Source: Streptantibioticus cattleyicolor NRRL 8057 = DSM 46488 (lineage in GTDB: Bacteria > Actinomycetota > Actinomycetes > Streptomycetales > Streptomycetaceae). From it: 64,000 nt of DNA. The position numbers and the translations under genes are program-made. This document shows, in pieces, positions 1-7,487 of this stretch (within the stretch, counting starts at the first letter, position 1; each line of letters opens with the position of its first letter). Under the pieces are notes generated by a model, which did no database searches, had not been told where the DNA came from, and was given only the letters and a program-made list of their open reading frames with translations. Where the stretch lies: positions 1,178,001-1,242,000 of the forward strand of contig NC_017585.1 in assembly GCF_000240165.1 (NCBI RefSeq), read 5' to 3'.

Positions 1-111
1 CTGGGCGCCACCATGGTCTCCAGCGAGGGCGCCTGCGCCGCCTACCACCTCTACCGGCGCCTGGCCCCCCAGGAACGCCCGGCCGCCGAGGAGGGCGTCA
101 CCATTGGCTGA
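1..111 (+). CDS. hypD: HypD, C-terminal end only (hydrogenase Fe-ligand assembly)
   Basis: The window opens inside a gene; frame 1 encodes the last 36 residues and stops at 109-111. The residues read LGATMVSSEGACAAYHLYRR, matching the conserved HypD C-terminus with its terminal-domain cysteine in EGACAAY. HypD is the Fe-S scaffold that, with HypC, assembles the Fe(CN)2CO unit of [NiFe]-hydrogenases. Its stop overlaps the start of hypE by 8 bases, so the two genes are translationally coupled. The rest of the hyp operon must lie upstream of the window. Confidence 0.85.
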   Translation: MGATMVSSEGACAAYHLYRRLAPQERPAAEEGVTIG

Positions 112-1180
112 CACAACATCACATACCGTCCCGGTCGACCCCACCGCGTGGTCGTGCCCGGTGCCATTGCGGGATCACCCGGTGGTGGTGACCGGACACG
201 GCGGTGGCGGCGCGCTCTCCGCCGAACTCACCGAACACCTCTTCCTGCCGGCGTACGGCAACACCGTGCTGGCCGCCATGGCGGACTCGGCGACGGTCAC
301 GCTCGGCGGGGCACGGCTCGCCTTCTCCACCGACTCCTACGTGGTGCGCCCGCTGTTCTTCCCCGGCGGGAGCATCGGCGACCTGGCGGTCAACGGAACC
401 GTCAACGACCTGGCGATGAGCGGGGCCCGGCCGGCCTTCCTGTCCTGCGGGTTCATCCTGGAGGAAGGCGTCGAGCTGTCCGTGGTCCGGCGGGTGGCCG
501 AGGCCGTCGGAACGGCCGCCGCCGCGGCCGGGGTCCAGGTCGTCACCGGTGACACCAAGGTGGTCGAGGCCGGCCACGGGGACGGCGTCTACCTCAACAC
601 CTCCGGCATCGGACTCGTCCCCGAGGGCGTGGCCCCGTGCCCCCAACGGGCGGTCCCCGGCGATGTGGTGATCGTCAGCGGCCCGGTCGGGGCGCACGGC
701 ATCGCCATCATGAGCGTGCGCGAGGGGCTGGAGTTCGGCGCGGACGTCGTCAGCGACACCGCACCGCTCGGCGGACTGGTCGAGGCGATGCTCGCGGTCG
801 CCCCCGATCTGCACGCCCTGCGGGACCCGACCCGGGGCGGACTGGCCACCTCGCTGCACGAGATCGCCACCGCCTCCGGCACCGGCGTGGAGATCGTGGA
901 ACGCGACGTCCCGGTGCCCGACGCCGTCTCGGCCGCCTGCGGGTTCCTCGGCCTCGATCCGCTCTACGTGGCCAACGAGGGGCGGCTGGTCGCCTTCGTC
1001 CCCCGCGACCGGGCCGACGCCGTGCTGGCCGCCATGCGCGCCTACCCCCACGGATCCGGCGCCGCCGTCATCGGCGAGTGCGTGGCCGACCACCCGGGTC
1101 TGGTGGTCGCCCGCACCTCACTCGGCGGCACCCGGGTCGTCGACCTCCCGCTCGGCGAGCAACTCCCGCGCATCTGCTGA
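104..1180 (+). CDS. hypE: HypE, carbamoyl dehydratase (CN ligand synthesis for [NiFe]-hydrogenase)
   Basis: The 358-residue protein is full length for HypE, an AIRS/PurM-fold ATPase. HypE takes the carbamoyl group from HypF onto its C-terminal cysteine and dehydrates it to thiocyanate, the source of the CN ligands. The diagnostic C-terminus PRIC is present, with Cys358 the last residue. The N-terminus carries a glycine-rich GHGGGG stretch and the TDSYVV segment of the nucleotide-binding fold. The start is TTG at 104, which overlaps the end of hypD (stop 109-111). No other hydrogenase gene follows it here; the next gene is a pyrophosphatase. Confidence 0.96.
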   Translation: MADTTSHTVPVDPTAWSCPVPLRDHPVVVTGHGGGGALSAELTEHLFLPAYGNTVLAAMADSATVTLGGARLAFSTDSYVVRPLFFPGGSIGDLAVNGTVNDLAMSGARPAFLSCGFILEEGVELSVVRRVAEAVGTAAAAAGVQVVTGDTKVVEAGHGDGVYLNTSGIGLVPEGVAPCPQRAVPGDVVIVSGPVGAHGIAIMSVREGLEFGADVVSDTAPLGGLVEAMLAVAPDLHALRDPTRGGLATSLHEIATASGTGVEIVERDVPVPDAVSAACGFLGLDPLYVANEGRLVAFVPRDRADAVLAAMRAYPHGSGAAVIGECVADHPGLVVARTSLGGTRVVDLPLGEQLPRIC

Positions 1181-1250
1181 CCCCCGAGATCGCGTCAACG
1201 TCACCGCCCCGGCCATGGTGGTCGCCCTGGAGGCCGGGCGGGGTCGCGGG

Positions 1251-1265
1251 CTGACGTCCCGTCAC
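1251..1265. repeat. CTGACG-N3-CGTCA(G)-type palindrome, one mismatch
   Basis: Between hypE and the pyrophosphatase gene, CTGACGTCCCGTCAC matches a short palindrome that recurs at gene ends in this window with 14 of 15 positions. It may form a small hairpin in the hypE 3' region, but there is no T-run, so a terminator role is only inferred. Confidence 0.45.
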
Positions 1266-1375
1266 CGAAGACGGCCGGTTCCGCACTCCACCGGGTGCTT
1301 CCGGCACCGCCGCAGGACTGGTCGCGATCCGGCCTGGGCACACTGACCGGACACCCCGCCCTCAAGGAGGAGGAC

Positions 1376-1870
1376 GTGACGGAGTTCGACGTGATCGTGG
1401 AGATCCCCCAGGGGTCCCGCAACAAGTACGAGATGGATCACCGACTGCACCGGATCCGCCTCGACCGCATGCTGTTCACCTCGACCAAGTACCCGGCGGA
1501 CTACGGGTACGTCGACGGCACCCTCGGCCGCGACGGCGACCCGCTGGACGCCCTCGTCACGGTGGGGGAGCCGACCTTTCCCGGCTGCGTGATCCGGTGC
1601 CGGGCGATCGGGATGTTCGTCATGACCGACGAGAAGGGACCCGACGAGAAATTGCTGTGCGTACCCGCCCGTGACCCGCGGTACGCGCACGTCAAGGAGA
1701 TCACCGACGTACCCGACTTCGACCGGCTGGAGATCACCCACTTCTTCGAGGTCTACAAGGACCTGGAACCCGGCAAGTCGGTGGAGGGCTCGCACTGGGA
1801 GGGTCGCGAGAAGGCGTACGCGGAGATCGAGGCGTCCCGGCTGCGGGCCGCCTCGGGTACCGAACGGTAG
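1376..1870 (+). CDS. ppa: Soluble inorganic pyrophosphatase (family I)
   Basis: The 164-residue protein is a family I soluble pyrophosphatase, which hydrolyses PPi to drive biosynthetic reactions. EIPQGSRNKYE near the N-terminus and the acidic metal-binding signature DGDPLDALV (about residue 60) are intact, as is YPADYGYVDG just before it. The GTG at 1376 is chosen because AAGGAGGAGG lies directly upstream and the family normally starts a few residues before EFDV; the open frame extends to 1295 without family-like sequence. It appears to be a single-gene unit, housekeeping rather than linked to the hyp genes. Confidence 0.95.
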   Translation: MTEFDVIVEIPQGSRNKYEMDHRLHRIRLDRMLFTSTKYPADYGYVDGTLGRDGDPLDALVTVGEPTFPGCVIRCRAIGMFVMTDEKGPDEKLLCVPARDPRYAHVKEITDVPDFDRLEITHFFEVYKDLEPGKSVEGSHWEGREKAYAEIEASRLRAASGTER

Positions 1871-1885
1871 CCGCGCGTCCGGCCG

Positions 1886-2662
1886 TTACCCGTCCACCCC
1901 GTAGAACGCCATCGCGTTGCCGTACAGCGCCTTGCCGGCCCACTCCTCGCCCAGCGCCTCACGCACCACGTCCACGTCCGCGTCGGCGAAGGGGCGCGGG
2001 GCGCGGGTGGAGGGCAGGTCGGTGCCGAACATCAGGGCGTCGGGGTTGACCCGGGCGACGGCACGCAGCGTCGCGGGGACGTCGAGGTCGCCGCGGCCGA
2101 AGCCGGTGGCCTTCACCCGGGCCCCGCGTTCGACCAGTTTCAGCAGGTCGGGGGTGCCTTCGGCGGTCAGGCCCAGGTGGTCGACGCTGAGCCGGGGCAG
2201 GGTGGCGAGGCGGTCGGCGAGGTCGGGGAGGCGGCGGGCGTCCAGGTACACCTCGACGTGCCAGCCGGCCACCGCCGCCGCCCGGTGGCCGAGGGCGACC
2301 AGCGCGTCGAGGTCGTGCTCGCCGCCGCGGCGCAGGTTGAAGCGGACCGCGCGCACCCCGGCCGCGTCCAGCTCGGCTATCCGCTCCTCCCCGGTGTCCG
2401 GCGGGAGTTGGGCCACCCCGACGAAGCCGGGGCCGAGCCGGTCGAGGGCGTCGAGGAGGTAGCTCTGGTCGTACCCCTGGAACGAGCCGGAGACCACGGC
2501 CCCGCCGGTGACCGGCAGCGCGGCGGTGCGGGCGCGGTAGTCGGCCACCGTGAACGGCTCCGGGCGGTACCCCTGGTTGGCCACGAGCGGGAAGCGGGGG
2601 TCGATGATGTGCAGATGGGCGTCGAAGATCCGGGAACCGGTCCCGGCCGTACCGTCGGTCAT
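1886..2662 (-). CDS. Amidohydrolase-2 family metal-dependent hydrolase
   Basis: This 258-residue TIM-barrel protein belongs to the amidohydrolase_2 family. It has the N-terminal metal motif DAHLHIID, a central VDHLGL histidine region and a late GTDLP aspartate, all expected for the metal centre. The family includes decarboxylases and lactonases, so the substrate cannot be told. The ATG at 2662 overlaps the stop of the EamA gene (2659-2661) as ATGA, so the two are translationally coupled. The open frame continues far upstream through the transporter in another frame, but that part is a shadow. By position it may act on the transported compound or a relative of it; this is inference. Confidence 0.85.
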   Translation of the reverse strand: MTDGTAGTGSRIFDAHLHIIDPRFPLVANQGYRPEPFTVADYRARTAALPVTGGAVVSGSFQGYDQSYLLDALDRLGPGFVGVAQLPPDTGEERIAELDAAGVRAVRFNLRRGGEHDLDALVALGHRAAAVAGWHVEVYLDARRLPDLADRLATLPRLSVDHLGLTAEGTPDLLKLVERGARVKATGFGRGDLDVPATLRAVARVNPDALMFGTDLPSTRAPRPFADADVDVVREALGEEWAGKALYGNAMAFYGVDG

Positions 2663-3651
2663 GCCACGTCCTTCTTCCGGGTGATCGTGCTTTCCGCCTC
2701 CACCAAGGGCCGGTCGGCGGCGGGGGCCGGGGCCGGGGCGCGCCCCTCGAACTGCCGGCCGACCACCGCGGCCAGCACGATCAGCGCGCCGCCGAGGCCC
2801 TGGAACGCCCCCAGCCCCTCGTGCGCGGCGACCACCGCGAAGAGCGTGGCGAAGAGCGGCTCGGTGGCCAGGATCAGCCCGACCCGGGTGGAGCTCGACT
2901 TGCGGGCCGCGCGCAGCTGGACGAAGAACGAGTAGGAGGTGCCCAGCACCCCGAGGTAGCCGATGAGCAGCCAGTTCCCGCCGCTGACGGTGCCTGCGTC
3001 CCGCCACACCGGGGAGCCGCCGACCACCGAGGCACCCGTGGCCAGCAGGCAGACCACGCAGAACTCCACCAGCGTGAGGTTGGACAGCGACTGCGGCCGG
3101 CCGGAGTTGTGCCGGCCGAACAGGGTGATCTGGGTGGCCCGGACGAAGGCGGCGCCCAGGATGATCAGGTCGCCCGGGTGCGGATGGAGACCGTCGGAGA
3201 GGAGCAGCAGCCCGCATCCGATCAGCGCGGTCACGGTGGCCCCGTAGACCACCGGGGACTGCGTGCGGCGGCTGATCACCCGCTCCAGGACGGGCACCAG
3301 GATGACCGAAACGGTGATGAGGAAGCCGGAGTTGGCGGCCGAGGTGTGCTTCACCCCGACGGTCTCCAGGATCAGGATGCCGAACAGCAGCGTGCCGAAG
3401 CCGATCCCGGAGAGCAGTTCGGAGCGGGTCAGGTTCCGCAGGGTGGGCGCGGCCATCAGGGCGATGGCGGGGATGGCGGTCAGGAACCGCAGGGCCAGGA
3501 AGCTCGCGGCCGGGACGGCACGGCCGACGTCCTGCATGACGACGTAGCTCGATCCCCAGATGACCGCGACCACCAGGACCGACAGATCGGTGAGGAGTAC
3601 GCCGCTCCCGGCGGGACGGGCGCCCGGTACGTGTGACCGCTGCGCTGACAC
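2659..3651 (-). CDS. EamA (DMT) family transporter, FthC-like candidate exporter
   Basis: The 330-residue protein has about ten hydrophobic segments arranged as two EamA repeats, for example IWGSSYVVMQDV near the N-terminus and the second repeat ending in LGALIVLAAVV-like sequence. EamA proteins often export amino acids and metabolites. It starts at GTG 3651 behind a GGAGG sequence and is coupled to the downstream hydrolase. A long palindrome lies 40 bp upstream. Its neighbours are a YbaK-type tRNA-editing protein and a threonine transaldolase, the same trio as fthA-fthB-fthC of fluorothreonine producers, where FthC is assigned to fluorothreonine transport. The export role here is inferred from that context. 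Confidence 0.85.
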   Translation of the reverse strand: MSAQRSHVPGARPAGSGVLLTDLSVLVVAVIWGSSYVVMQDVGRAVPAASFLALRFLTAIPAIALMAAPTLRNLTRSELLSGIGFGTLLFGILILETVGVKHTSAANSGFLITVSVILVPVLERVISRRTQSPVVYGATVTALIGCGLLLLSDGLHPHPGDLIILGAAFVRATQITLFGRHNSGRPQSLSNLTLVEFCVVCLLATGASVVGGSPVWRDAGTVSGGNWLLIGYLGVLGTSYSFFVQLRAARKSSSTRVGLILATEPLFATLFAVVAAHEGLGAFQGLGGALIVLAAVVGRQFEGRAPAPAPAADRPLVEAESTITRKKDVA

Positions 3652-3690
3652 AAGGGTCCTCCGGAGGATGAGGTGGGGGGAGGGACCACC

Positions 3691-3748
3691 ATGCCCATGG
3701 TGTCAGCACAGTGGCATCTGCTGCCAGTTTACTGAACACCATGGGCAT
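3691..3748. promoter_or_regulatory. 58-bp near-perfect palindrome, candidate operator of the exporter-hydrolase operon
   Basis: Perfect 13-bp arms ATGCCCATGGTGT (3691-3703) and ACACCATGGGCAT (3736-3748) enclose a weaker inner symmetry ending in TGGCA-TCTGC-TGCCA. It sits just upstream of the GTG of the EamA gene and downstream of the YbaK-like gene. No T-run follows, so an operator (possibly two sites for a dimeric regulator) is more likely than a terminator. The regulator is not identifiable. Confidence 0.55.
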
Positions 3749-3828
3749 ACCGGGCCACCTCCCGTGACCGACCGATCAGTTCCGGCCTACCGGGACGGGG
3801 TGCCCGGGGACCCGCGGAGCCGCGGGGG

Positions 3829-4320
3829 TCAGCCGGTCGCGGCGATCGGCTCGGTCCGCGGGTCGGTCAGGGTGAGGTAGTCCTTCGTCCGCAGCGCCAT
3901 GGAACGGTCCAGGCGGGCCGCGTTGAAGTAGATCTCCTCCTTTTCCAGCAGCGACGGATCGACGATGAGTTCGAGGTCGGGGTGGAACGAGAACGGCAGG
4001 ATCGTGCCGGCCACGCTGCCCGCCAGACGTTCGGCGATCTCCGGCGTGGCGAACGATACGTAAGTGCCGCCGAAAAGGCTCTTGATGCCGTTCAGGTCCA
4101 CTTTCGCATCACCGGGGACCACGGCCAGCACGTATTTGGTGACCTTCTTTCCGATCTTGACCATGACCACGATGCATTTCGCGGCCTCGGAGACGTCGTT
4201 GCCGCGCATCGGGCTGACGATCTCGGTCCGCCCCTCCGGTGGATGGTCGATCAACCGGTACTGGGCGCCGCGACTGTCGAGAAAGTCGATGAGCTTGTCG
4301 TATGTGCTCTCGGTTTCCAT
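3829..4320 (-). CDS. YbaK/ProX-type free-standing aminoacyl-tRNA editing protein (FthB-like role proposed)
   Basis: This 163-residue protein has the YbaK/aminoacyl-tRNA-deacylase fold. AAKCIVVMVK supplies the conserved lysine region, followed by KVDLNGIKSLFGG and a late GSVAGTILPF loop, in family order. Such proteins hydrolyse mischarged tRNAs in trans. It is divergent from a threonine transaldolase gene and precedes an EamA exporter, which suggests that it protects the cell against misacylation with the transaldolase product. ATG 4320 is preferred over GTG 4326 because AGAGG is correctly spaced from it. The tRNA substrate cannot be read from sequence; a cysteinyl- or prolyl-tRNA housekeeping role is the alternative. 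Confidence 0.82.
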   Translation of the reverse strand: METESTYDKLIDFLDSRGAQYRLIDHPPEGRTEIVSPMRGNDVSEAAKCIVVMVKIGKKVTKYVLAVVPGDAKVDLNGIKSLFGGTYVSFATPEIAERLAGSVAGTILPFSFHPDLELIVDPSLLEKEEIYFNAARLDRSMALRTKDYLTLTDPRTEPIAATG

Positions 4321-4372
4321 GAACACCTCTCAGCCGCCGTGCCGGCGGTCGGTGGGAAGCTCGGAGACGGTG

Positions 4373-4400
4373 AGTGTAGCCGTCCCGGAAGGGGTGTCCG
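4373..4400 (-). promoter_or_regulatory. Possible promoter for the YbaK-like gene
   Basis: On the minus strand CGGACA (4395-4400) and TACACT (4373-4378) are separated by 16 bp and point at the YbaK-like start. The match to a housekeeping promoter is moderate. The rest of the 292-bp divergent region shows only a small GC hairpin and the ribosome binding site GGAGGAG before the transaldolase gene. Confidence 0.3.
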
Positions 4401-4612
4401 AAAGCGCGTTGTGACGACGGGTCAGACGGTCTACGACTTTTGACGCACCCGTGGTGTGCCGTCGGCTCCATTTCCCTGACCGCCACCTCCACCTAGGGTC
4501 GGTCGGACCGGGCCGCCGGTGCCGGAGGAGGAAGTCGCCCACCGCACCGCACCGCGGCCCCGCCGCGCCGGCCGCCGGATCCGTGAGACCGCCATGGGAG
4601 GAGCCCAGCCCT

Positions 4613-6517
4613 ATGCCGTCGTCCGTGAACCGCACCAGCCGCACCGAGCCCGCCGGCCACCACCGCGAGTTCCCCCTCTCCCTCGCCGCCATCGACGAAC
4701 TCGTCGCCGAGGAGGAGGCCGAGGACGCCCGGGTGCTCCATCTGACCGCCAACGAAACCGTGCTCAGCCCCCGCGCGCGAGCCGTGCTCGCCTCCCCGCT
4801 CACCTCCCGCTACCTGCTGGAACACCTGGACATGCGCGGACCGTCACCGGCCCGGCTGGGCAACCTGCTGCTGCGCGGGCTGGACCGGATCGGCACCATC
4901 GAGGAGTCGGCCACCGAGGTGTGCCGCCGGCTCTTCGGCGCCCGGTACGCCGAGTTCCGCTGCCTGTCCGGACTGCACGCGATGCAGACCACGTTCGCCG
5001 CGCTCTCCCGCCCCGGGGACACCGTGATGCGGGTGGCCACCAAGGACGGCGGCCACTTCCTGACCGAGCTGATCTGCCGCTCGTTCGGCCGGCGCAGCTG
5101 CACCTACGTCTTCGACGACACCATGACCATCGACCTGGAGCGCACCCGGGAGGTGGTCGAGAAGGAGCGGCCGAGCCTGCTGTTCGTGGACGCGATGAAC
5201 TACCTGTTCCCCTTCCCGATCGCCGAGTTGAAGGCGATCGCCGGGGACGTCCCGCTGGTCTTCGACGCCTCGCACACCCTCGGCCTCATCGCCGGCGGCC
5301 GGTTCCAGGACCCGCTGCGCGAGGGCGCCGACCTGCTCCAGGCCAACACCCACAAGACGTTCTTCGGCCCGCAGAAGGGCATCATCCTCGGCAACGACCG
5401 TTCCCTGATGGAGGAGTTGGGGTACACCCTGTCCACCGGGATGGTCAGCAGCCAGCACACCGCCTCCACGGTGGCGCTCCTGATCGCGCTGCACGAGATG
5501 TGGTACGACGGCCGGGAGTACGCGGCCCAGGTGATCGACAACGCCCGCCGCCTCGCCGGTGCGCTGCGCGACCGCGGGGTGCCGGTGGTGGCCGAGGAAC
5601 GCGGGTTCACCGCCAACCACATGTTCTTCGTGGACACCCGGCCGCTCGGCAGCGGTCCGGCGGTCATCCAGCGCCTGGTCCGGGCCGGTGTCTCGGCCAA
5701 CCGCGCGGTGGCCTTCAACCACCTGGACACCATCCGCTTCGGCGTGCAGGAGATCACCCGGCGCGGATACGACCACGACGACCTGGACGAGGCCGCCGAC
5801 CTGGTCGCCGCCGTGCTGCTGGAACGTCAGGAGCCGGAGCGGATCCGGCCGCGCGTCGCCGAACTCGTCGGCAGGCGGCGCACGGTGCGGTACACCGGCG
5901 ACCCGGCGTCCGCCGCCGGCCCCCCGGCGCGCGAGCGGTACGCGCCCCCCACCGCCCCGGCCGGCCACCCCGCGCGGCCCCGCTGGATCGGGGTACGGCT
6001 GACCCCGCTGCCCGAGCCGGTCACCGAGGCGGAGTGCGCCGGGGCACAACGGCTCGGCCGGCTGGCCGGAGCCTTCCCGCACCAGATCGACTCGTCCGGC
6101 AACGTCAGCTTCACCAGCACCGACGGACGCCTCTTCGTCACCGGCAGCGGCACCTACATCAAGGACCTCGCCCCCGGTGACTTCGTGGAACTCACCGGCG
6201 CCGAGGGGTGGACGCTGCACTGCCGCGGCGACGGCCCGCCGTCCGCCGAGGCGTACCTGCACCACCTGCTGCGCGAGCGGGTCGGCGCCCGCTACGTGGT
6301 GCACAACCACTGCATCCCCGGCCGGGCGCTGGAGACCTCCGGCGCCCTGGTGATCCCGCCCAAGGAGTACGGCAGCGTCGCGCTGGCCGAGGCGGTCGCC
6401 GACGCCTGCCAGGACAGCCAGGTGATGTACGTGCGCCGGCACGGCCTGGTGTTCTGGGCGCACTCCTACGACGAGTGCCTCGCCCTCATCGAGGACGTCC
6501 GCCGGATCACCGGCTGA
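4613..6517 (+). CDS. L-threonine transaldolase, SHMT-like + class II aldolase fusion (4-fluorothreonine transaldolase architecture)
   Basis: The 634-residue protein fuses a PLP-dependent SHMT-type domain (about 20-420) to a class II aldolase/epimerase domain (about 445-630). In the first, DASHTLG is the PLP-contacting region and THKTFFGPQ holds the Schiff-base Lys248. In the second, GNVS, the metal pair His564-x-His566 in VVHNHC, and His610 in RRHG form a plausible metal site. This fusion and length are characteristic of fluorothreonine transaldolases, which move the glycyl part of L-threonine onto an aldehyde, releasing acetaldehyde and making a beta-hydroxy amino acid. Single-domain transaldolases such as ObaG/LipK lack the second domain. 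ATG 4613 follows GGAGGAG. The aldehyde partner is unknown; no fluorinase gene is present in the window. Confidence 0.85.
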   Translation: MPSSVNRTSRTEPAGHHREFPLSLAAIDELVAEEEAEDARVLHLTANETVLSPRARAVLASPLTSRYLLEHLDMRGPSPARLGNLLLRGLDRIGTIEESATEVCRRLFGARYAEFRCLSGLHAMQTTFAALSRPGDTVMRVATKDGGHFLTELICRSFGRRSCTYVFDDTMTIDLERTREVVEKERPSLLFVDAMNYLFPFPIAELKAIAGDVPLVFDASHTLGLIAGGRFQDPLREGADLLQANTHKTFFGPQKGIILGNDRSLMEELGYTLSTGMVSSQHTASTVALLIALHEMWYDGREYAAQVIDNARRLAGALRDRGVPVVAEERGFTANHMFFVDTRPLGSGPAVIQRLVRAGVSANRAVAFNHLDTIRFGVQEITRRGYDHDDLDEAADLVAAVLLERQEPERIRPRVAELVGRRRTVRYTGDPASAAGPPARERYAPPTAPAGHPARPRWIGVRLTPLPEPVTEAECAGAQRLGRLAGAFPHQIDSSGNVSFTSTDGRLFVTGSGTYIKDLAPGDFVELTGAEGWTLHCRGDGPPSAEAYLHHLLRERVGARYVVHNHCIPGRALETSGALVIPPKEYGSVALAEAVADACQDSQVMYVRRHGLVFWAHSYDECLALIEDVRRITG

Positions 6518-6827
6518 CCGCGTCCCCGCCGCGCGCCCCGACCAGGCCGAGACCGTCCATGTAGTCACGGCAGTGGACGACCAGTCCGTCCCGGACCCGC
6601 AGCACCAGCAGACCCGGCAGGGTGAGCGCGGCGGGCCGGGACGGCAGCGCGGCCACCACCACGTGCTCCCCGACGACCACCTCCGGGTCGCCGGTGTCGT
6701 ACACCGCCACCTCCGCGACCTCCGACACCCGCACCGCACTGGCGCCCCGCACCGCGCGGTACCCGGCGCGCACCGCCTCCCGCCCCTCGTACCGCGCGGG
6801 GAAGCCGCATGGCCCGGTGGCTGGCAC
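6507..6827 (-). pseudogene. SnoaL/NTF2-like protein, N-terminally truncated remnant
   Basis: The last about 100 residues align with the second half of an NTF2-like/SnoaL polyketide-cyclase domain: FPARYEGREAVRAGY, then EVAVYDTGDPEVVV and a closing LLVLRVRDGLVVHCRDYMD. About 40 residues that normally precede FPARYEG, including the first helix and strand, are not found in frame. A GTG at 6827 is the only reasonable start, with no clear ribosome binding site. The end overlaps the convergent transaldolase gene by 11 bp. I read it as a remnant; a short functional protein is less likely. Confidence 0.6.
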
Positions 6828-6943
6828 GGGGACTGCGGTACGGGGACGGCTCCGTTCACACGAGGGTGGTCGGCGGCCGGCGCCGGTGATCGGCCGGATG
6901 GAGGGCGTCCCCCGGTCGGCGTCGCGTTTCCGCCACCACGGTG

Positions 6944-6968
6944 CTAGTTTAGACATTGTCCAAACTAG
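6944..6968. promoter_or_regulatory. Fur/PerR-type operator upstream of the Fur-family gene
   Basis: CTAGTTTAGACA-T-TGTCCAAACTAG is a 12-1-12 inverted repeat with one mismatch centred at 6956. It lies 18 bp before the ATG at 6987 and resembles the box bound by actinobacterial Fur/PerR proteins. Autoregulation of the Fur-family gene and the following iron transporter is the straightforward reading. Confidence 0.85.
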
Positions 6969-6986
6969 CCGACAGGGGGAGGGCGG

Positions 6987-7487
6987 ATGACCGGCGCGCA
7001 CCCCACCGACGCCATCGCCGAGCGCCTGCGCGGGGCCGGCCTGCGGGCCACCCGGCCGCGGCTTGCGGTGGCCGGCGCGCTGCGCGCGATGGGCGGCCAC
7101 CACACCGCCGACGAGGTCCACGCACACCTGGCCGAGCACGGCACCGAACTGCCGAGGACCAGCGTCTACAACGCCCTGGTCGCCCTCGCCGGATCCGGCA
7201 TCGCGCTCCGCGCCGACGTGGGCCCCGGGGCGGCGGTGTACGAGTTCGCCGACACCTGGCACCACCACTTCGTCTGCCTGCGGTGCGGACAGGTCACCGA
7301 CGTCACCTGCCTGGTCGGCGCCAAGCCCTGCCTGACCGCCGGGCAGGAGGTGGGCCGGGTCGACGAGGCGCAGGTCATCTTCCGCGGCGTCTGCCGCGAC
7401 TGCCTCGCCGCCCACGGCCCGGCCGGCGGCCGGACACCGCCATCAGCACCCGCGGGAGCACCACCTCATGAGCACGAAGAACACTGA
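6987..7487 (+). CDS. Fur family metal-responsive repressor
   Basis: The 166-residue protein has the Fur winged helix (about 5-85) with LRATRPRLAVAGALR and TSVYNALVAL, then the dimerisation domain. HHHFVCLRCGQ is the metal/recognition stretch, and the CxxC pairs CLRC and CRDC fit a structural zinc site. The tail is proline-rich and ends HEHEEH, an extra histidine cluster. It starts at ATG 6987 behind a GGGGGAGGG sequence, with a Fur-type palindrome over its promoter. The end overlaps the next gene by 20 bp, so the pair is one operon. Whether iron, manganese or peroxide is sensed cannot be settled from sequence. Confidence 0.92.
   Translation: MTGAHPTDAIAERLRGAGLRATRPRLAVAGALRAMGGHHTADEVHAHLAEHGTELPRTSVYNALVALAGSGIALRADVGPGAAVYEFADTWHHHFVCLRCGQVTDVTCLVGAKPCLTAGQEVGRVDEAQVIFRGVCRDCLAAHGPAGGRTPPSAPAGAPPHEHEEH

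Noticed and set aside
4613-6517. Plain serine hydroxymethyltransferase annotation for the transaldolase
   Set aside because: The C-terminal class II aldolase domain and the loop sequences match fluorothreonine-transaldolase architecture, not housekeeping GlyA, which is about 420 residues.
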